In this document: positions 44,621 through 56,127 of the stretch, one piece after another
Numbering within the stretch: position 1 is the stretch's first letter
Layout: each line of letters begins with the position of its first letter
Source of the DNA: Galeruca laticollis
Taxonomy: Eukaryota > Arthropoda > Insecta > Coleoptera > Chrysomelidae
Length of the DNA: 64,000 nucleotides
Assembly (NCBI GenBank): GCA_963921935.1
Contig: OY998177.1
Span: 101,547,015-101,611,014, forward strand
Direction of reading: 5' to 3'
Notes under the pieces: model-generated
What the model was told of the DNA's origin: nothing
Database searches by the model: none
The model's input: only the letters and a program-made list of their open reading frames with translations
Translations under genes and position numbers: made by a program

Positions 44621-44639
44621 TCAAGGACCTGCTACTGCT

Positions 44640-45182
44640 TGTCCAAGATTTCGACTCTCCGAGCATTACCCTTCGATATCGGAGAACAATGTCCTCGATA
44701 TCGGAGGGTAATGGGTTGAGGTAGCAATCAGGAGCGTCCCCGGGTTGCGGATAGGGTACGGCCAGAGGCCGTACGTATGTACAGGAAAGAACTGGCAATT
44801 AGGAAATAAGGGGGATGAGGGCTTTAAACGCCCAACAGTGCCCATTTCCGAATACCCAATCGTTAAAAAGCTCGCAATACAAACCGCAAACCGCATGGTA
44901 GAGCAACGACCCTCTTACTAACGCAAGGCCTCTAAGGGGTATGCGGAGCTCTGCGGATCTGGAGGCTTGGCTTAATCGCCCGGACTACGTTGATGAGGAC
45001 CACTATAAAGCCTCCCAAATCCTGAGGTCGAGTTGTCGCCGAAAGGATGGATGGGCGTGGGACAGTCGGTTCCTAGACCTCTAACCTCGTGTCACTTGAC
45101 GCACTTCGTTGTATATAGCCTTGTACCTGCAAAAGGAGCTCTGCAGGTATCGACCTCTTTTTTCCTATACTCGTGGGGACGT
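44640..45182 (+). other. GC-richer LINE-like 5' region
   Basis: A stretch with clearly higher G+C than its surroundings. It starts with two copies of CGATATCGGAG (near 44674 and 44693) and includes CCCGGGTTGCGGATAGGGTA. Its composition and position before an ATG-led frame suggest the 5' untranslated region of a LINE (inferred). Confidence 0.45.
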
Positions 45183-45341
45183 CTATGGACCAAGAGAAAA
45201 AAACAGTATTTAAAGAGCCTATAGAGACTTTTAGTAAAAGAAATTTGGAGAATTCGGAGGTAATGGAGACTACAGAGCCTCCAGCGCAACCTGATACTTC
45301 CGAAACCATAAAAACAACACCACAGGAAGACGCTACTTGAT
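45183..45341 (+). pseudogene. N-terminus of a LINE ORF1-like frame
   Basis: ATG at 45183 begins MDQEKKTVFKEPIETFSKRN and an acidic, threonine- and proline-rich stretch (TTEPPAQPDTSETIKTTPQE), stopping at 45341. It looks like the disordered N-terminus of a LINE ORF1, following the GC-rich leader. No domain is recognisable, so the call rests on context only. Confidence 0.35.
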
Positions 45342-45365
45342 TCGGAGTGAGAAGTGGACATTGAT

Positions 45366-45487
45366 GGTATTAAAATTAAACATTTTGAAAATTATGAAAC
45401 CGAAATGAAACATAATGAAGTGAAATAACAAATTTTCAAATGGAACCAATCCAATTAAACTCTATCGATTTAGACGACTTTAAATAT
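45366..45487 (+). pseudogene. frame interrupted by the Gypsy element (left part)
   Basis: An open frame (one TAA/frameshift near 45427) runs up to the ATAT target site, ending in SIDLDDFK. It continues in the same frame at 50091 when the Gypsy element is removed. The continuation has a membrane segment, so this may be the C-terminal stalk of an envelope-like or other membrane protein (inferred). Confidence 0.35.
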
Positions 45488-45979
45488 TGTTACGAAACAG
45501 CACACTGGTATAGTCCCTAAAACCGACTCTGTCTAAGCCAGGTATAAAAGTTAAAATTATGGCGGATACGCAGTTATAAAAAACTGTTTACGAGTATACG
45601 ACTATCTTATGTAAACATTGTTTTTGTGACCAGAGTTCTCTAGAAAAGGCCAGAAAAATCATTTGTGACTGTGTAAGCCGCAGCCCAGAATTTACTAGTA
45701 AAAACGGCTTTAATATATAAGGGACTAATCAGGAAGAGTCAGTTCAGTTTATAATTTGACATCGTGAGTTGAACAGTAAATAAGTGAATATAAAGTGTTT
45801 ATATAAATTAGTTTGAGTGAATGTACAATTAATATAAATTAATAATTAAGTGATTAGTTAAGTATATATAAATTAAATGTTAGTGAGTTAGTGTCTCAAT
45901 AATTTAGTAAGTAGCCATACCGAGTGTTTAAAATTTATCCCACCCGTTTATTGTTCAAATAAATAGCAAAAACATAACA
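45488..45979 (+). repeat. Gypsy left LTR
   Basis: 492 bp, TG...CA ends, near-identical to 49599-50090. Contains a promoter (TATATAAG near 45714 and arthropod initiator TCAGT at 45739 and 45744) and AATAAA near 45958. Confidence 0.92.
45714..45748 (+). promoter_or_regulatory. LTR core promoter: TATA box and TCAGT initiator
   Basis: ATATAAGGG then, 25-30 bp on, two overlapping TCAGT words, the arthropod initiator. The same pair exists in the right LTR (49824-49858). Confidence 0.6.
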
Positions 45980-45980
45980 T

Positions 45981-45995
45981 TGGTGTCAGAAGTGG
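45981..45995 (+). promoter_or_regulatory. tRNA primer-binding site
   Basis: TGGTGTCAGAAGTGG directly after the left LTR. It complements the 3' end of animal leucine tRNA (CAG anticodon type, ending CCACTTCTGACACCA), the likely primer for minus-strand DNA. Confidence 0.75.
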
Positions 45996-46023
45996 AATAA
46001 TATAAATAAATAGCTACGTAAAA

Positions 46024-47560
46024 ATGGCCAAGAGACTGAGTGATCTCAAAGTGACGGAGTGAGCAGAATTGGAATATCGTGAGTTGGAAACGTCCGGTAA
46101 GAAAAGTGAATTAGTAGAAAGACTTAAAGTGGCTCTGGAAAATGACGACTTTGATCCAGAATCATTTTTATTCAATGACGAGGCTTCAACCGTAATCTCG
46201 TCAATTTCTACTAATATGGACGAGAAGATTTCAACCATGAAGAACGATATTTCTGCTAACATGGACAAGATTTCTACTAATATGGACGAGAAGATTTCTG
46301 CAATGAAGACCGTTATTTCTGCAGATATCTTATAATTGAGAAATGACATTGCTGCTGAAGTCGAGAATAAAATCACGTCTCTAAAATCGGATATTGAGGA
46401 TAAGATGACAACGATGAACGAGAAAATGAAATCAGACATGGAGAATAAGATGACAACGATGGAGAATCAGATAGATGAGGAAATCAAGGAGTTAGAGACG
46501 AAGACTGCCGATTTAAGAACACAAGACACTTCAGCAGAAGAGAAGAAGATCGAGATCTGCAAGCCAGGAACACAACCCAAGACAGATGATATTGGCAGTT
46601 TTGCCCGAGTCAAAGCACCAACGTTCGATGGAAAAATGTCGTGGACCAATTATATAAAACAGTTCGAAGCAGCCGCTAGAGTGAATAATTGGTCCAATAA
46701 GGAGAAAGCAGTGAACTTAACCATCGCGCTTCGTGGAGATGCCGTAGATGTACTTCAGACGATACCTCCGGAAACAACGGACGATTTCTAGCAGCTGAAA
46801 AAGAGGTTGGACATGCGGTACGGTCATGAACATTTGGAACAGTTGTACAGATTTCAGCTGAAGAACCGAAGGCGGAAACGTGACGAACCCTTTCAAGAGT
46901 ATGAAATGGATATTGCCCGACTAGTTCGATTTGCTTATCCATCAGCACCAGAGAACATGATGGAATGTTTAGGCATCTAGGCCTTTATTGACGGCTTGTG
47001 TGACCACGATATGGTGAATACGCTTCGATTAGCCCATCCTAAAACACTGGCCGATGCATTGACTGCTGCTCTTGAATATGAAGCAGTCACGATGGCTTCG
47101 GGATACAACAAAGATAGGACCATACAGGAAGAAGGTGACGATGACAGACTTGACAAGATCGTCAACTTGTTGAAAGGTATGGTAGACAAGAATCCGAAGA
47201 AAATCAGGTGCTGTAATTGTGGCGAGCTAGAGCATGAACGCAGTTCGTGTAAGCGTCCTACGACTCCTGTAAACCAAGAACCTCTTAAATGCAAAGCAGC
47301 CAAGAAAAGCTCGCGGTACAACAAAGGTAGAACCATGCAGAAAGAAGATAACGATGACAAACTTGATCAGATCCTCAACTTGTTGAAATGTATGGCAGAC
47401 AAGAGGCCGAAGAAGGTCAATTGCCGGAAGTGTGGCGAGCTAGAGCACGTACGCAGTCTATCTAAGCTCCCCAAGACTCCTGTAACCCAAGAACTCCAGA
47501 CACAGGGGAAATCAGACAGAGGTGAACATCCATCTAATGTGAATCACCAAAAAGCCAACT
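46024..47560 (+). pseudogene. Gypsy Gag: SAP, coiled coil, capsid, two zinc knuckles
   Basis: ATG 46024, frame kept throughout with stops at 46060, 46333, 46789 and 46978 but no frameshift. Order: SAP-like helix pair (TSGKKSELVERLKVAL); repeats of STNMDEKIS/SANMDKIS as a coiled coil; capsid (TFDGKMSWTNYIKQFEAAAR, then ALRGDAVDVLQTIPPE and LEQLYRFQLKNRRRKRDEPF). Two tandem copies of a roughly 200-bp unit follow, each with a CCHC knuckle: CCNCGELEHERSSC and CRKCGELEHVRSLS, the second missing its last Cys. Gag packages the RNA. After the second knuckle the frame jumps to the very end of RNase H. Confidence 0.85.
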
Positions 47561-49064
47561 CCTTGCCTAGACGGCCATGCCCTGTAGACTATTCACAATG
47601 CAACAAGTCGAAATCTAAGGAAGTTGCAGTTTCAAGAATTACAGTAGTCAACGAAGAATGGTCACCCACCAGGATCAGAGGAGATCAGGAGAATGATCCT
47701 CACCTGAAGATGATCCAGCAATGGAAGGAAGAAAATCGGCGACCTACCAGGCAAGGAGTGTCAAGCTTTTCACCGACACTCAAGGCGTATTGGGCTCAGT
47801 GGGACTCCCTTGTCCTGGAAGAAGGGCTGTTGAAAATAGTCCTTGAAAACGATGATGGTTCTGAGATGAGGAAGAAGCTAGTTATCCCGAGAACAAGAGT
47901 AGCTGAGGTACTGAAAAAGTTACACGACAGTCCATCGGGAGGTCATCTGGGAGTGAAGAAAACCCTTTAGCGAGTCCGTGAAAGGTTTTATTGGATGAAC
48001 AGCTCCGACGATGTGAAGGACTGGTGTAAGAAATATACGACATGTGCTACGAGTAATGGACCACATCGCAAGAGAAAGGCACCCATGAAACAGTACAATG
48101 TTGCCCTTTCGAAAGGATTGCTTTAGATATCGCTGGACCATTTCCGACGACAGAAAATGGTAGCAAGTACATACTGGTTGTAATGGATTATTTCACAAAA
48201 TGGGTAGAAATTTACGCTATTTCCAACCAAGAGGCCACAACTGTCGCGGATGTATTGGTGAAGAAATTTATCAGCCGATATGGAGTACCCTTGGAAGTCC
48301 ACAGTGACCAGGGGAGAAATTTTGAAAGCCATCTATTCCAGGAGATTTGCGACAAGCTGGGAATGAAGAAGACCAGGACAACAGCTTTACATCCACAGTC
48401 AGATGGAATGGTCGAAAGAATGAACAGGACTATTGGAAAATACCTGTCCAAAGTAGTATCCAGCCATCAGAGAGATTGGGACCCGTATCTTTCCCTATTC
48501 GCATTGGCTTATCGATCTGCTGTCAATGAGTCCACGGGTGAAACACCAGCGAAAATCCTGTATGGACGTGAAATGAGGCTTCCTTGTGACGTGGAATTTG
48601 GCTGCCGGCCTGGAGAAGATCTAGCAGGCGAAGACTACGTGATCCAATTGAGAAGAAGGCTGGACGGTATTCATGAATTAGTTCGAACCAATCATCAAGT
48701 TACCAGCGACAGAATGAAAAGTCGGTACGACACGCAGGCCACAGAAGGCGGTTTTAAAGAAGGGGACAAAGTATGGTTCCACAACCCGACGAGGAGAAAA
48801 GGATTTTCTCCAAAATTACAAAAATCCTGGGAAGGTCCATACTTAATCAAGAAAAGGATCAATGATGTTTTATATCGCATAAGCAAGATCCCCAACGGAA
48901 AACCAAAAGTAGTTCGCCAAAACCGACTAGCGCCATTCGAAGGAGACCATGACCTAGAGGAAGGAGTAAACCTTATTCGAGACGTGTCTGACCCCACCTT
49001 CGATGAATTTATGGGCGCGTATGGAGGTACCGGGAAAGCTAGATATGGAGTCACTTCGGATTAA
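47561..49064 (+). pseudogene. Gypsy integrase
   Basis: Starts at the RNase H / integrase linker (NSLPRRPCPVDYSQCNKSKS). The zinc-binding H2C2 domain reads LKKLHDSPSGGHLGVKKTL, a TAG at 47968, then WCKKYTTCATSNGPH. After a frameshift near 48110 comes the catalytic core: ALDIAGPFP (first Asp), VHSDQGRNFES (second Asp), PQSDGMVERMNR (catalytic Glu). The C-terminal GPY/F-type module is KLQKSWEGPYLIKKR. The DDE triad is intact. From 48183 the frame is open for 294 codons to TAA 49062. It inserts the DNA copy into the genome. Unlike most Gypsy pol genes, the frame goes on past integrase into a macro domain. Confidence 0.9.
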
Positions 49065-49598
49065 CAACAAGATTTGTTCACTCTCCCGGAAGATTACTCA
49101 CTGGCATACAACATCCCCGCCCGTATCAAGAACGCACGAGGGTTCGAAAGAAGTTCGGGCAATTAGAAAAACTTGAATACCGGATTCCAGCCCCTGGCAA
49201 GACACTGAAATTGAAACATAATTCGCGGTACGTCTTCTACGTGGTAACTAAAAATGAGTTCCAAGATCGATCTACCTATCGCGATGTGTGAGAAGCACTT
49301 CAAAATCTCCGAGACCATGTGTTGGAATCCAACGTGAAGAAACTGGCTATGCCTAAGATAGCGAGTAACCAGTTGGATTGGCGAATCATCAGGAACATGG
49401 TAGAGATTATCTTTCAAGATACCGGTGTCCAGATATTAATTTGCAGCTACAACCACCGTTATCAGTATCCGATGAAGACGGTGCCCTGCTATTTCCATAA
49501 GATCGGAAAGTGTAGAAATGGGGCTAGTTGCCGATTCGAACATCCAGTCTCTGCTACACAAAAGTTCCAGGAGGAACTTCCATTTAAGGAGGGGGTAA
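49065..49598 (+). pseudogene. macro domain (TARG1/OARD1-like) plus CCCH zinc finger, Gypsy pol 3' end
   Basis: Same frame as integrase after one TAA. Reads QQDLFTLPEDYSLAYNIPAR, then GF at the loop where macro domains bind ADP-ribose. A 1-base shift near 49150 leads to KKFGQLEKL, RYVFYVVTKNEFQDRSTYRD, a TGA near 49288, then LQNLRDHVLESNVKKLAMPK, LDWRIIRNMVEIIF and VQILIC. The strand and helix order follows the TARG1/OARD1 macro family, which removes ADP-ribose from acidic residues. The lysine in VTK matches the family catalytic lysine; the usual GCGLD loop reads IASNQ, so activity is doubtful. Next (49487-49543) is a C-x7-C-x5-C-x3-H finger (CYFHKIGKCRNGASCRFEH), an RNA-binding type. A purine tract and the right LTR follow. 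Confidence 0.78.
49585..49598 (+). promoter_or_regulatory. polypurine tract
   Basis: AAGGAGGGGGTAA directly before the right LTR, the expected plus-strand primer site. Confidence 0.7.
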
Positions 49599-50090
49599 TG
49601 TTACGAAACAGCACACTGGTATAGTCCCTAAAACCGACTCTGTCTAAGCCAGGTATAAAAGTTAAAATTATAGCGGATACGCAGTTATAAAAAACTGTTT
49701 ACGAGTATACGACTATCTTATGTAAACATTGTTCTTGTGACCAGAGTTATCTAGAAAAGCCCAGAAAAATTATTTGTGACCGTGTAAGCCGCAGCCCAGA
49801 ATTTACTAGTAAAAATGGCTTTAATATATAAGGGACTGATCAGGAAGAGTCAGTTCAGTTTATAATTGGACATCGTGAGTTAAACAGTAAATAAGTGAAT
49901 ATAGAGTGTTCATATGAATTAGTTTGAGTGAATATACAGATAATATAAATTAATAATTAAGTGATTAGTTAAGTATATATAAATTAAGTGTTAGTGAGTT
50001 AGTGTTTCAATAAATTAGTAAGTAGCCATACCGAGTGTTTAAAATTTATCCCACCCGTTTATTGTTTAAATAAATAACAAAAACATTACA
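49599..50090 (+). repeat. Gypsy right LTR
   Basis: 492 bp, same ends as the left LTR, followed by target duplication ATAT (50091-50094). Confidence 0.92.
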
Positions 50091-50331
50091 ATATGTTCAA
50101 AATGCTTTAGACACTCAAAAACAAAAAATCACTAACATTTCGTCTCCAATGATATTTACAAATTTTAATATTTGGACTATTTTTATTTATTTCATCATAT
50201 TAATAATTATTTTGTATTGGACTGTGAAATTCATTCTAACAAGAGGAACCCGAAGAAGAAGCCAAGGCCAAGAAATCCGGAATGGTCCCCAAAATTTGGA
50301 ACTCTGAAATTCAACAAATTCCTTGAATGTC
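50091..50331 (+). pseudogene. frame interrupted by the Gypsy element (right part), membrane anchor
   Basis: Continues the frame broken at 45487. After QNALDTQKQK it has a 25-residue hydrophobic span (IWTIFIYFIILIIILYW) and a basic tail (TRGTRRRSQGQE), ending near 50316. A single membrane span with a short basic cytoplasmic tail would fit the C-terminus of an envelope-like protein of an LTR element, but no other envelope feature is visible. It could equally be another membrane protein. Inference only. Confidence 0.35.
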
Positions 50332-52829
50332 TGTATAATGGCGGAGGGACGCATATGGTAATAGAACACCGCTAGACTGCTGAATTGCAATCTCACGGAT
50401 TGTTTTCTTCATAACGTTTTTAATTATCGCATTCAGATTTCATATAGTTTCCTAGTTGTAAAGTCTCATTTTAGTTTGTGGAAATAAAACTTATATTTAA
50501 AAAGTAGTTTTTATAAACTACGAATTCAATTTTAATAATAACGCTATAATCAAAAGTCTTCCTCCCGAGCAAGAAGGATATTTTGTTAAATAGCTGAAAA
50601 TTGCCGTTCAGTCTTAGCGCAAGCTTCGACTACATTTTATTTGTCTCGAACTAACTTTTCTACTGTTATGCTTCGGAAACTTTCGAGCACATGGCGTATT
50701 CACATGAACCGAAACTTTTTGACATAATATAATTCAAATTCTATGCATTATACGTTAATAAAATATAGACTTGACAACATAATTGAAATAAGATTTATAT
50801 TATCTCTAACACTACAATTAGAGGATGATTAATCAGGAAAAAGTGATTAATGATCTGTCATCATCTAAAAGAAAATTATCTATCCCTCCTTTCAACATAT
50901 TGTATTATTTTGTAGCTATACGATATGATTATCTCATACTTAATGGAAATAATAATCAAAATAATATAATATAGTTGAAGCCAGAATGTATAATGCATAT
51001 AAAAATTTTCTACTTTCCCGTGACACGTTATTACCTCTAAAGGTGTTCAAAAGTTGATAGGTTTTCGAAAGGTGCCATATACCTGGCCTAACTCCATCTG
51101 CCAAGATCATATTTTATTCAGCCTTGCATGGCATGCAGATGAAAAATGCAGAGAAGCGAACTTTCAGAAGTTTTACGTCAGACTTTTTTCAACGTAGACA
51201 AATTTGTTTCCGTTATAATATGTACTCCGCGTAACGTATATTAGAAGTTATCTTCCATTTTTATTCCATTTTCACGAGAATATATCTTATGTTTCACAAA
51301 ATTAGATGCGAAAATATGTATGGTGAATTCGTTGCATTCTACAGGGTGATTATATTAATTTGACAAAATTAAAATCTGAAAATTGCACAATCAGAATTTT
51401 CAGATATGTCCAGTTGATATTCCTTATTTTAAACAGAATACCTTATACAGTACAAGGAAGATTCTTTGATCACATGGGTCATAAGCGACAATGTGTTAAA
51501 AATACACAAATATAAATTCAGTGTATTACCTTCTTTCTTCAACGGGATATCATAAATATGAGAAAGGAGTGAAATAAAACATTTATTCTTGTTTAATTTT
51601 AAGTACTGCTTATCGTTTTTGGTAATCCCTTGTACTTACATTAATATATATATTATATAATCTCTGAATTTGACCATGAAAAAACATTGTAAAAAATTTT
51701 TAGTTACGATAATTCGAGAAAATGCAACCTATCAAAATATTTACTCCGATGTATTTTTTGAAAAATGTATTATGCTGGTAACTGTTTTAGTCTTTAACTT
51801 TGAAAGTGGTTCAAAAGTTCACTATTTTTGAGATTAGGCAACGTGACAAATTTCGATGAAATATTTGGTGTCTGTCTTTTTTTATCAACAAAAATCAGAT
51901 AATTATTTATGTTTGTTTTCAAATGAGAAACGAATTCTTTGTGTAAACACCATTGACATAATAACAGAAATTAACCAGCCATTACCCATAAACGCCTTGA
52001 ATGCTGCGTGCCGTCAACATTAGATTGAGGGGTCTGAAAGTGAGATTGAGCTATGGCGAGCAAAATGCACGCAATTTATTAAGAGTTTTAATTGGCGGTG
52101 ACCGTATTAAACTAATTCAAAACATCAAATGAACAATTTCAGATGACGAATTACTTAAGTACTTCAGTGTTGAATGATAATAATTTATTGTGCGTAAGAA
52201 AAAAAGGTTTGCTCTATAACAATTCGAAGGAAAAACACATTAATATATTTTTTTAAGGTTACATTACAAAGTTCTAATTTCAGTACAGGGTTTTGGGATT
52301 TTCGTGAAGAATTTCAAATACTATTAAAAAACACAGGAATCAACATCATTGCACTACTTTATTTAAGAACAAAAGAAAGAACTAGGTAGGGGAAAGTAAC
52401 CTGTGATGGCACCCCTTAATTTTTTTGTTATAACTTTAGAACTAATTGTAATATAACATTTAGCCAGATATTTTGTTATTATATGTTACTTTCATTTGCA
52501 TGGAATAACTTTTGTATTCACTTCTCATTTGGAGTAAAACATAAAGTAAAAAAATATCAAGGGGCCATCATAGGCATATGATATCTTATGATGGCCCTCT
52601 TTATAAAAATTGTGAAAAGTCGATTTTTATAAAAAAATTCTTAGTAATTTTCAACTAAAAGGCATTTAAAACTGAAAAAGTTGCATTAAAAAGATTTATG
52701 TATTTCAATTATACTTAAAAAGAAGAAGAACTACATTTCTTAGAAGCAATAAAAAATATAAGAATACATTTCTCACAAAAAATTATACCAAACTTTTTAA
52801 AAGAAAAAGGGAAATTAATTTTTTTGTAA
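50332..52829. other. AT-rich DNA, nothing recognised
   Basis: About 2.5 kb without a credible coding frame. A short inverted pair (GGGGCCATCATA near 52561 and TATGATGGCCCT near 52587) is the only structure noticed. Confidence 0.4.
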
Positions 52830-53330
52830 TCCCAAAATTAAAAATGCTTAGCTGGTTGACAAACATCACAAATGAAACTCTTGACCTAGGAAAATCAGCA
52901 CATTCGCAGTGACACCAGCCGTTGCAGCTCTGGCACTTCAGCCAGAATTCTTCAGGACGAGAACGAGAAAAGAGCTCGTTACAATACAGACACACAGCAT
53001 CTGATTGATCGCTATCGCTTTGTTCAGGCCAACTTCCTCATCACCACCTTCTTTTATTTGTTTTTCAATTTTTCTTCTGGCAACGTTAGCTGTTCTCCTT
53101 CTCTCTATATCTAATGCTTCCTTTCTGGACTCCTCAATTTCTTCGATATCTGGAGTGCTGTTAAGGACACCAGCCTTTCCACGTTTCATTTTCCTTACAG
53201 TTAATTTCATTGTTGTCTTTGGGAGAGGATGTAATTCTTCAATTTGTTCTCTGCTTATACAATACTTCAACGTACTTGCAACTTGATCACTCGTATTTCT
53301 CTGAGAAGTCTGTAAGAGGTTCAACTTCTA
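52830..53330 (-). pseudogene. pogo/Tigger-type transposase C-terminus with PHD finger
   Basis: Minus strand. Reads ISREQIEELHPLPKTTMKLT, then RKMKRGKAGVLNSTP, basic coiled-coil residues (ALDIERRRTANVARRKIEKQ). After a frameshift near 53000 comes CLYCNELFSRS, EFWLKCQSCNGWCHCEC and, after another shift near 52890, FICDVC. The Cys/His spacing makes a PHD-type finger. This arrangement is common at the C-terminus of pogo-family genes in insects, after the DDE nuclease. The nuclease itself is absent, so this is a 3' fragment. Confidence 0.7.
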
Positions 53331-53389
53331 TGTAAACGAATTTCTTCCATTCTCAAGACAGGATGTTTTGATCTGCGTAAATGGCATGA

Positions 53390-53906
53390 TGTGATATTAC
53401 AAATATTGAAGCTTAGATATTATTAGCCCTATGGTGATATCCTGGATATCATTTTTCCAATTAAGATCAGTATAACTGTGCAATGATATAGAAAACCAGG
53501 AAAACTATATCTGCTGATCTTTACAATTATCACTTAAAAACACAGTTTATTAGTGGAGAACTCCCTAGATTTATCTGTTAATTGACAACTTCATATTGCG
53601 GGTTTCTTAAATATCTTCTAATTTCCAATTCTTCAATTGTTTCTTTTCACAAATATGCAGCACTTCTAGTTCTGTGTTAGGTGTCAATGAATGATTGGTG
53701 TCAAGTATATGTTTTGCGTAGTGGAATTTATCTGATTGTTTTAATCTGTATACCCGTAAGTGTTCACTGTATCGGAATTCAAATATTCTAAGGGTCTGAC
53801 CCAAATAGATAGCATTACGTACTGGACATTTGAGTTTATATATACCTGATTTCTTTAATTTTGGTATTTTTGTTTTTACATTCAACAATTTTGTACTAAC
53901 GTTACA
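53390..53906 (-). mobile_element. Penelope fragment with GIY-YIG end
   Basis: Minus-strand piece truncated at both ends; it lacks the terminal repeat and hammerhead. The coding part (53607-53888) reads KKSGIYKLKCPVRNAIYLGQ and HYAKHILDTNHSLTPN, with a changed cysteine pair (CPVR for CPEC) and a frameshift near 53637. Confidence 0.82.
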
Positions 53907-55890
53907 ATAAAATGTAGAAAACTGTAATTAGTAGGTAATGTCAAACAAATAGAAATATAACAGTTGACGACAGGTATACCAACGTAAAATACAATTAATA
54001 TGAGATATTAGGAATAAAAATAAATGATTACCGATCTAGTTATGTATAACGATGTAATAACTGAAAAGAAAATAAAAAATAAATTGTATCCATATGTATT
54101 ATGTAAATATTTAGGTTGTAGAAAGTGAAAAAATTGTATATTCGCATTGAACAATCGGAAGATTTCAAATAATTGACTAACAAGAAAAACAATAATAAAT
54201 ACTATTTCAGTGAATAATTGAATGACGATAAGATTATAGTGCATAAAAAATAATATATAGTAGCAAGTTTAAGTCAGAAAAACAATGAAATGGTAATAAA
54301 ACAAAGTGACTGTTGAACGATAATCAAAAGATTTTTCTAGAACATTACGAGCTTCCGGTCATCAACAAAAATTAGAATTGGCGGATAAAAAACCGCGGCA
54401 GTGACAGTCAAGCATTGGTAACAAGAGAAGCAACAGGTAAATCGAATGTGATCCAGTTTGTTTTAAAAAAATTAAAGTAATAAGTGTTATATATGAGATA
54501 TAAAATAGGTACAACAAATAATAGAATCTAAATGAGTACACCGACAAAATTAGTGTTAATAAAAAAGTAAAACCGAGTGATAGAATTATCACCCGATAAT
54601 ACTAAGAAAAGCAAGTGCATCATGGAGCGGGAAAGCGTCATGGTGGGCATTGTTGACGGCGTTAGCTTGTGAAAAAGGTCTGTGGTGTGATTAATTAATA
54701 TTTATTTTGGATCCAAAATTTGAATAGTGAAAACAATAATAATTAAATGATCATTTAAAACATAAACACCTGATAAACCATTTTGAATAATCAAAAAATG
54801 TAAAAACTGACCTGATTGAATTGTAGATACATGTATTATTTAGTTTGCGTTGCATGTTTTAATCAAACATATAAAACTTTCCACATATAGTAACAAGGCA
54901 CAACTATTTTCAGTTTATCACATGCACAAAGTTTGTTATATGTTAATATTTTTTTTTCAAATATAATAAAGTAGATTAAAAAATCAAAGCTATCCACTCC
55001 ATTACACGATTTAGTTTAAACTAAATAGTTCGAAATATTTCAATAACACCATTTTGGAATAACAAAAAAAGGTTACAATATTTGAATATTTTAAAACCAG
55101 ATGTTCGACTTTCAGAAAAACATAAACGTCCCAACCGATTATGTAAATTTATGCTAATGAGTCTGCATGGCCGTCTCAAAAAATGAATAGTTTTTAAGGT
55201 TTTATAATAGTTGTGTGTTGTGGAAATTTAGATATATATAATCCATTTTATATCTATAGTTATAAGGATGTTTCGTATTTATGAAAAACAGGATAATCAT
55301 TTATTTTTTTATATAGAACTCACATGAATCCACAAAGAATCTGATTATTATTTAAACCCAATTTTAACAAAATAACCTCAATAAAAGAAAAAGGGAAGGT
55401 TTCTAACAAAACTTTTCTGTAGTAAAATATGTCTAAAACGTCGACTGTATTTCTTTTTGAGCAACCAATTTTTAAGTTTCGTTTTGCATATATATATAAA
55501 ATAAATTTTCATTGAGTAGTGATGTTGATTTTTTTAATAACTACGCCAAGGAACCCTACTGAGATAAAGAGTGGTGGATAAATAGTAATAGCTGAGGTGA
55601 AATTTTAAATAAAATGAAACTACGTGATTCAAAATAGCTAGGTGAATAGGAGAAAATATAATTAATAATAATTATGAATATTAGTTAGCTAGCCAATAGT
55701 ATAAATCTGCACAATTATTATTTCAATATTGCATTGCATTTCATATTCAATTTAAATTCACAATCATCAAATTAATCCACAATATAATTAACATTCCCAA
55801 GTGGGGCAATTAAATAATAGATCATATAATAACATAAATAAACAATAATAAATTCACAAGTATAAATCAAATCCATAATAATTATCGAGT
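53907..55890. other. AT-rich DNA, nothing recognised
   Basis: About 2 kb with no assignable frame. Short minus-strand frames near 54000-54600 are hydrophobic and AT-biased, not convincing. Confidence 0.4.

Positions 55891-56126
<236 letters not shown>

Positions 56127-56127
<1 letters not shown>

Larger units (their letters stand above)
45488..50090 (+). mobile_element. Gypsy-type LTR retrotransposon carrying macro and CCCH domains
   Basis: 4,603 bp: two 492-bp LTRs starting TGTTACGAAAC and ending ACA, with the 4-bp duplication ATAT (45484-45487, 50091-50094). It has a primer-binding site at the left LTR and a purine tract before the right one. Coding order: Gag with SAP domain, coiled coil, capsid and two zinc knuckles; a deletion where protease, RT and RNase H should be; integrase; macro domain; CCCH finger. 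The LTRs differ at roughly 18 positions (about 96% identity), so insertion is fairly old. Confidence 0.92.

Noticed and set aside
45033..45361. Frames on both strands in the GC-rich stretch
   Set aside because: Only the ATG-led frame at 45183 makes sense with context; the others are antisense or leader translations.
46014..46439. Minus-strand 141-residue serine-rich frame
   Set aside because: Antisense of the Gypsy Gag coiled-coil region.
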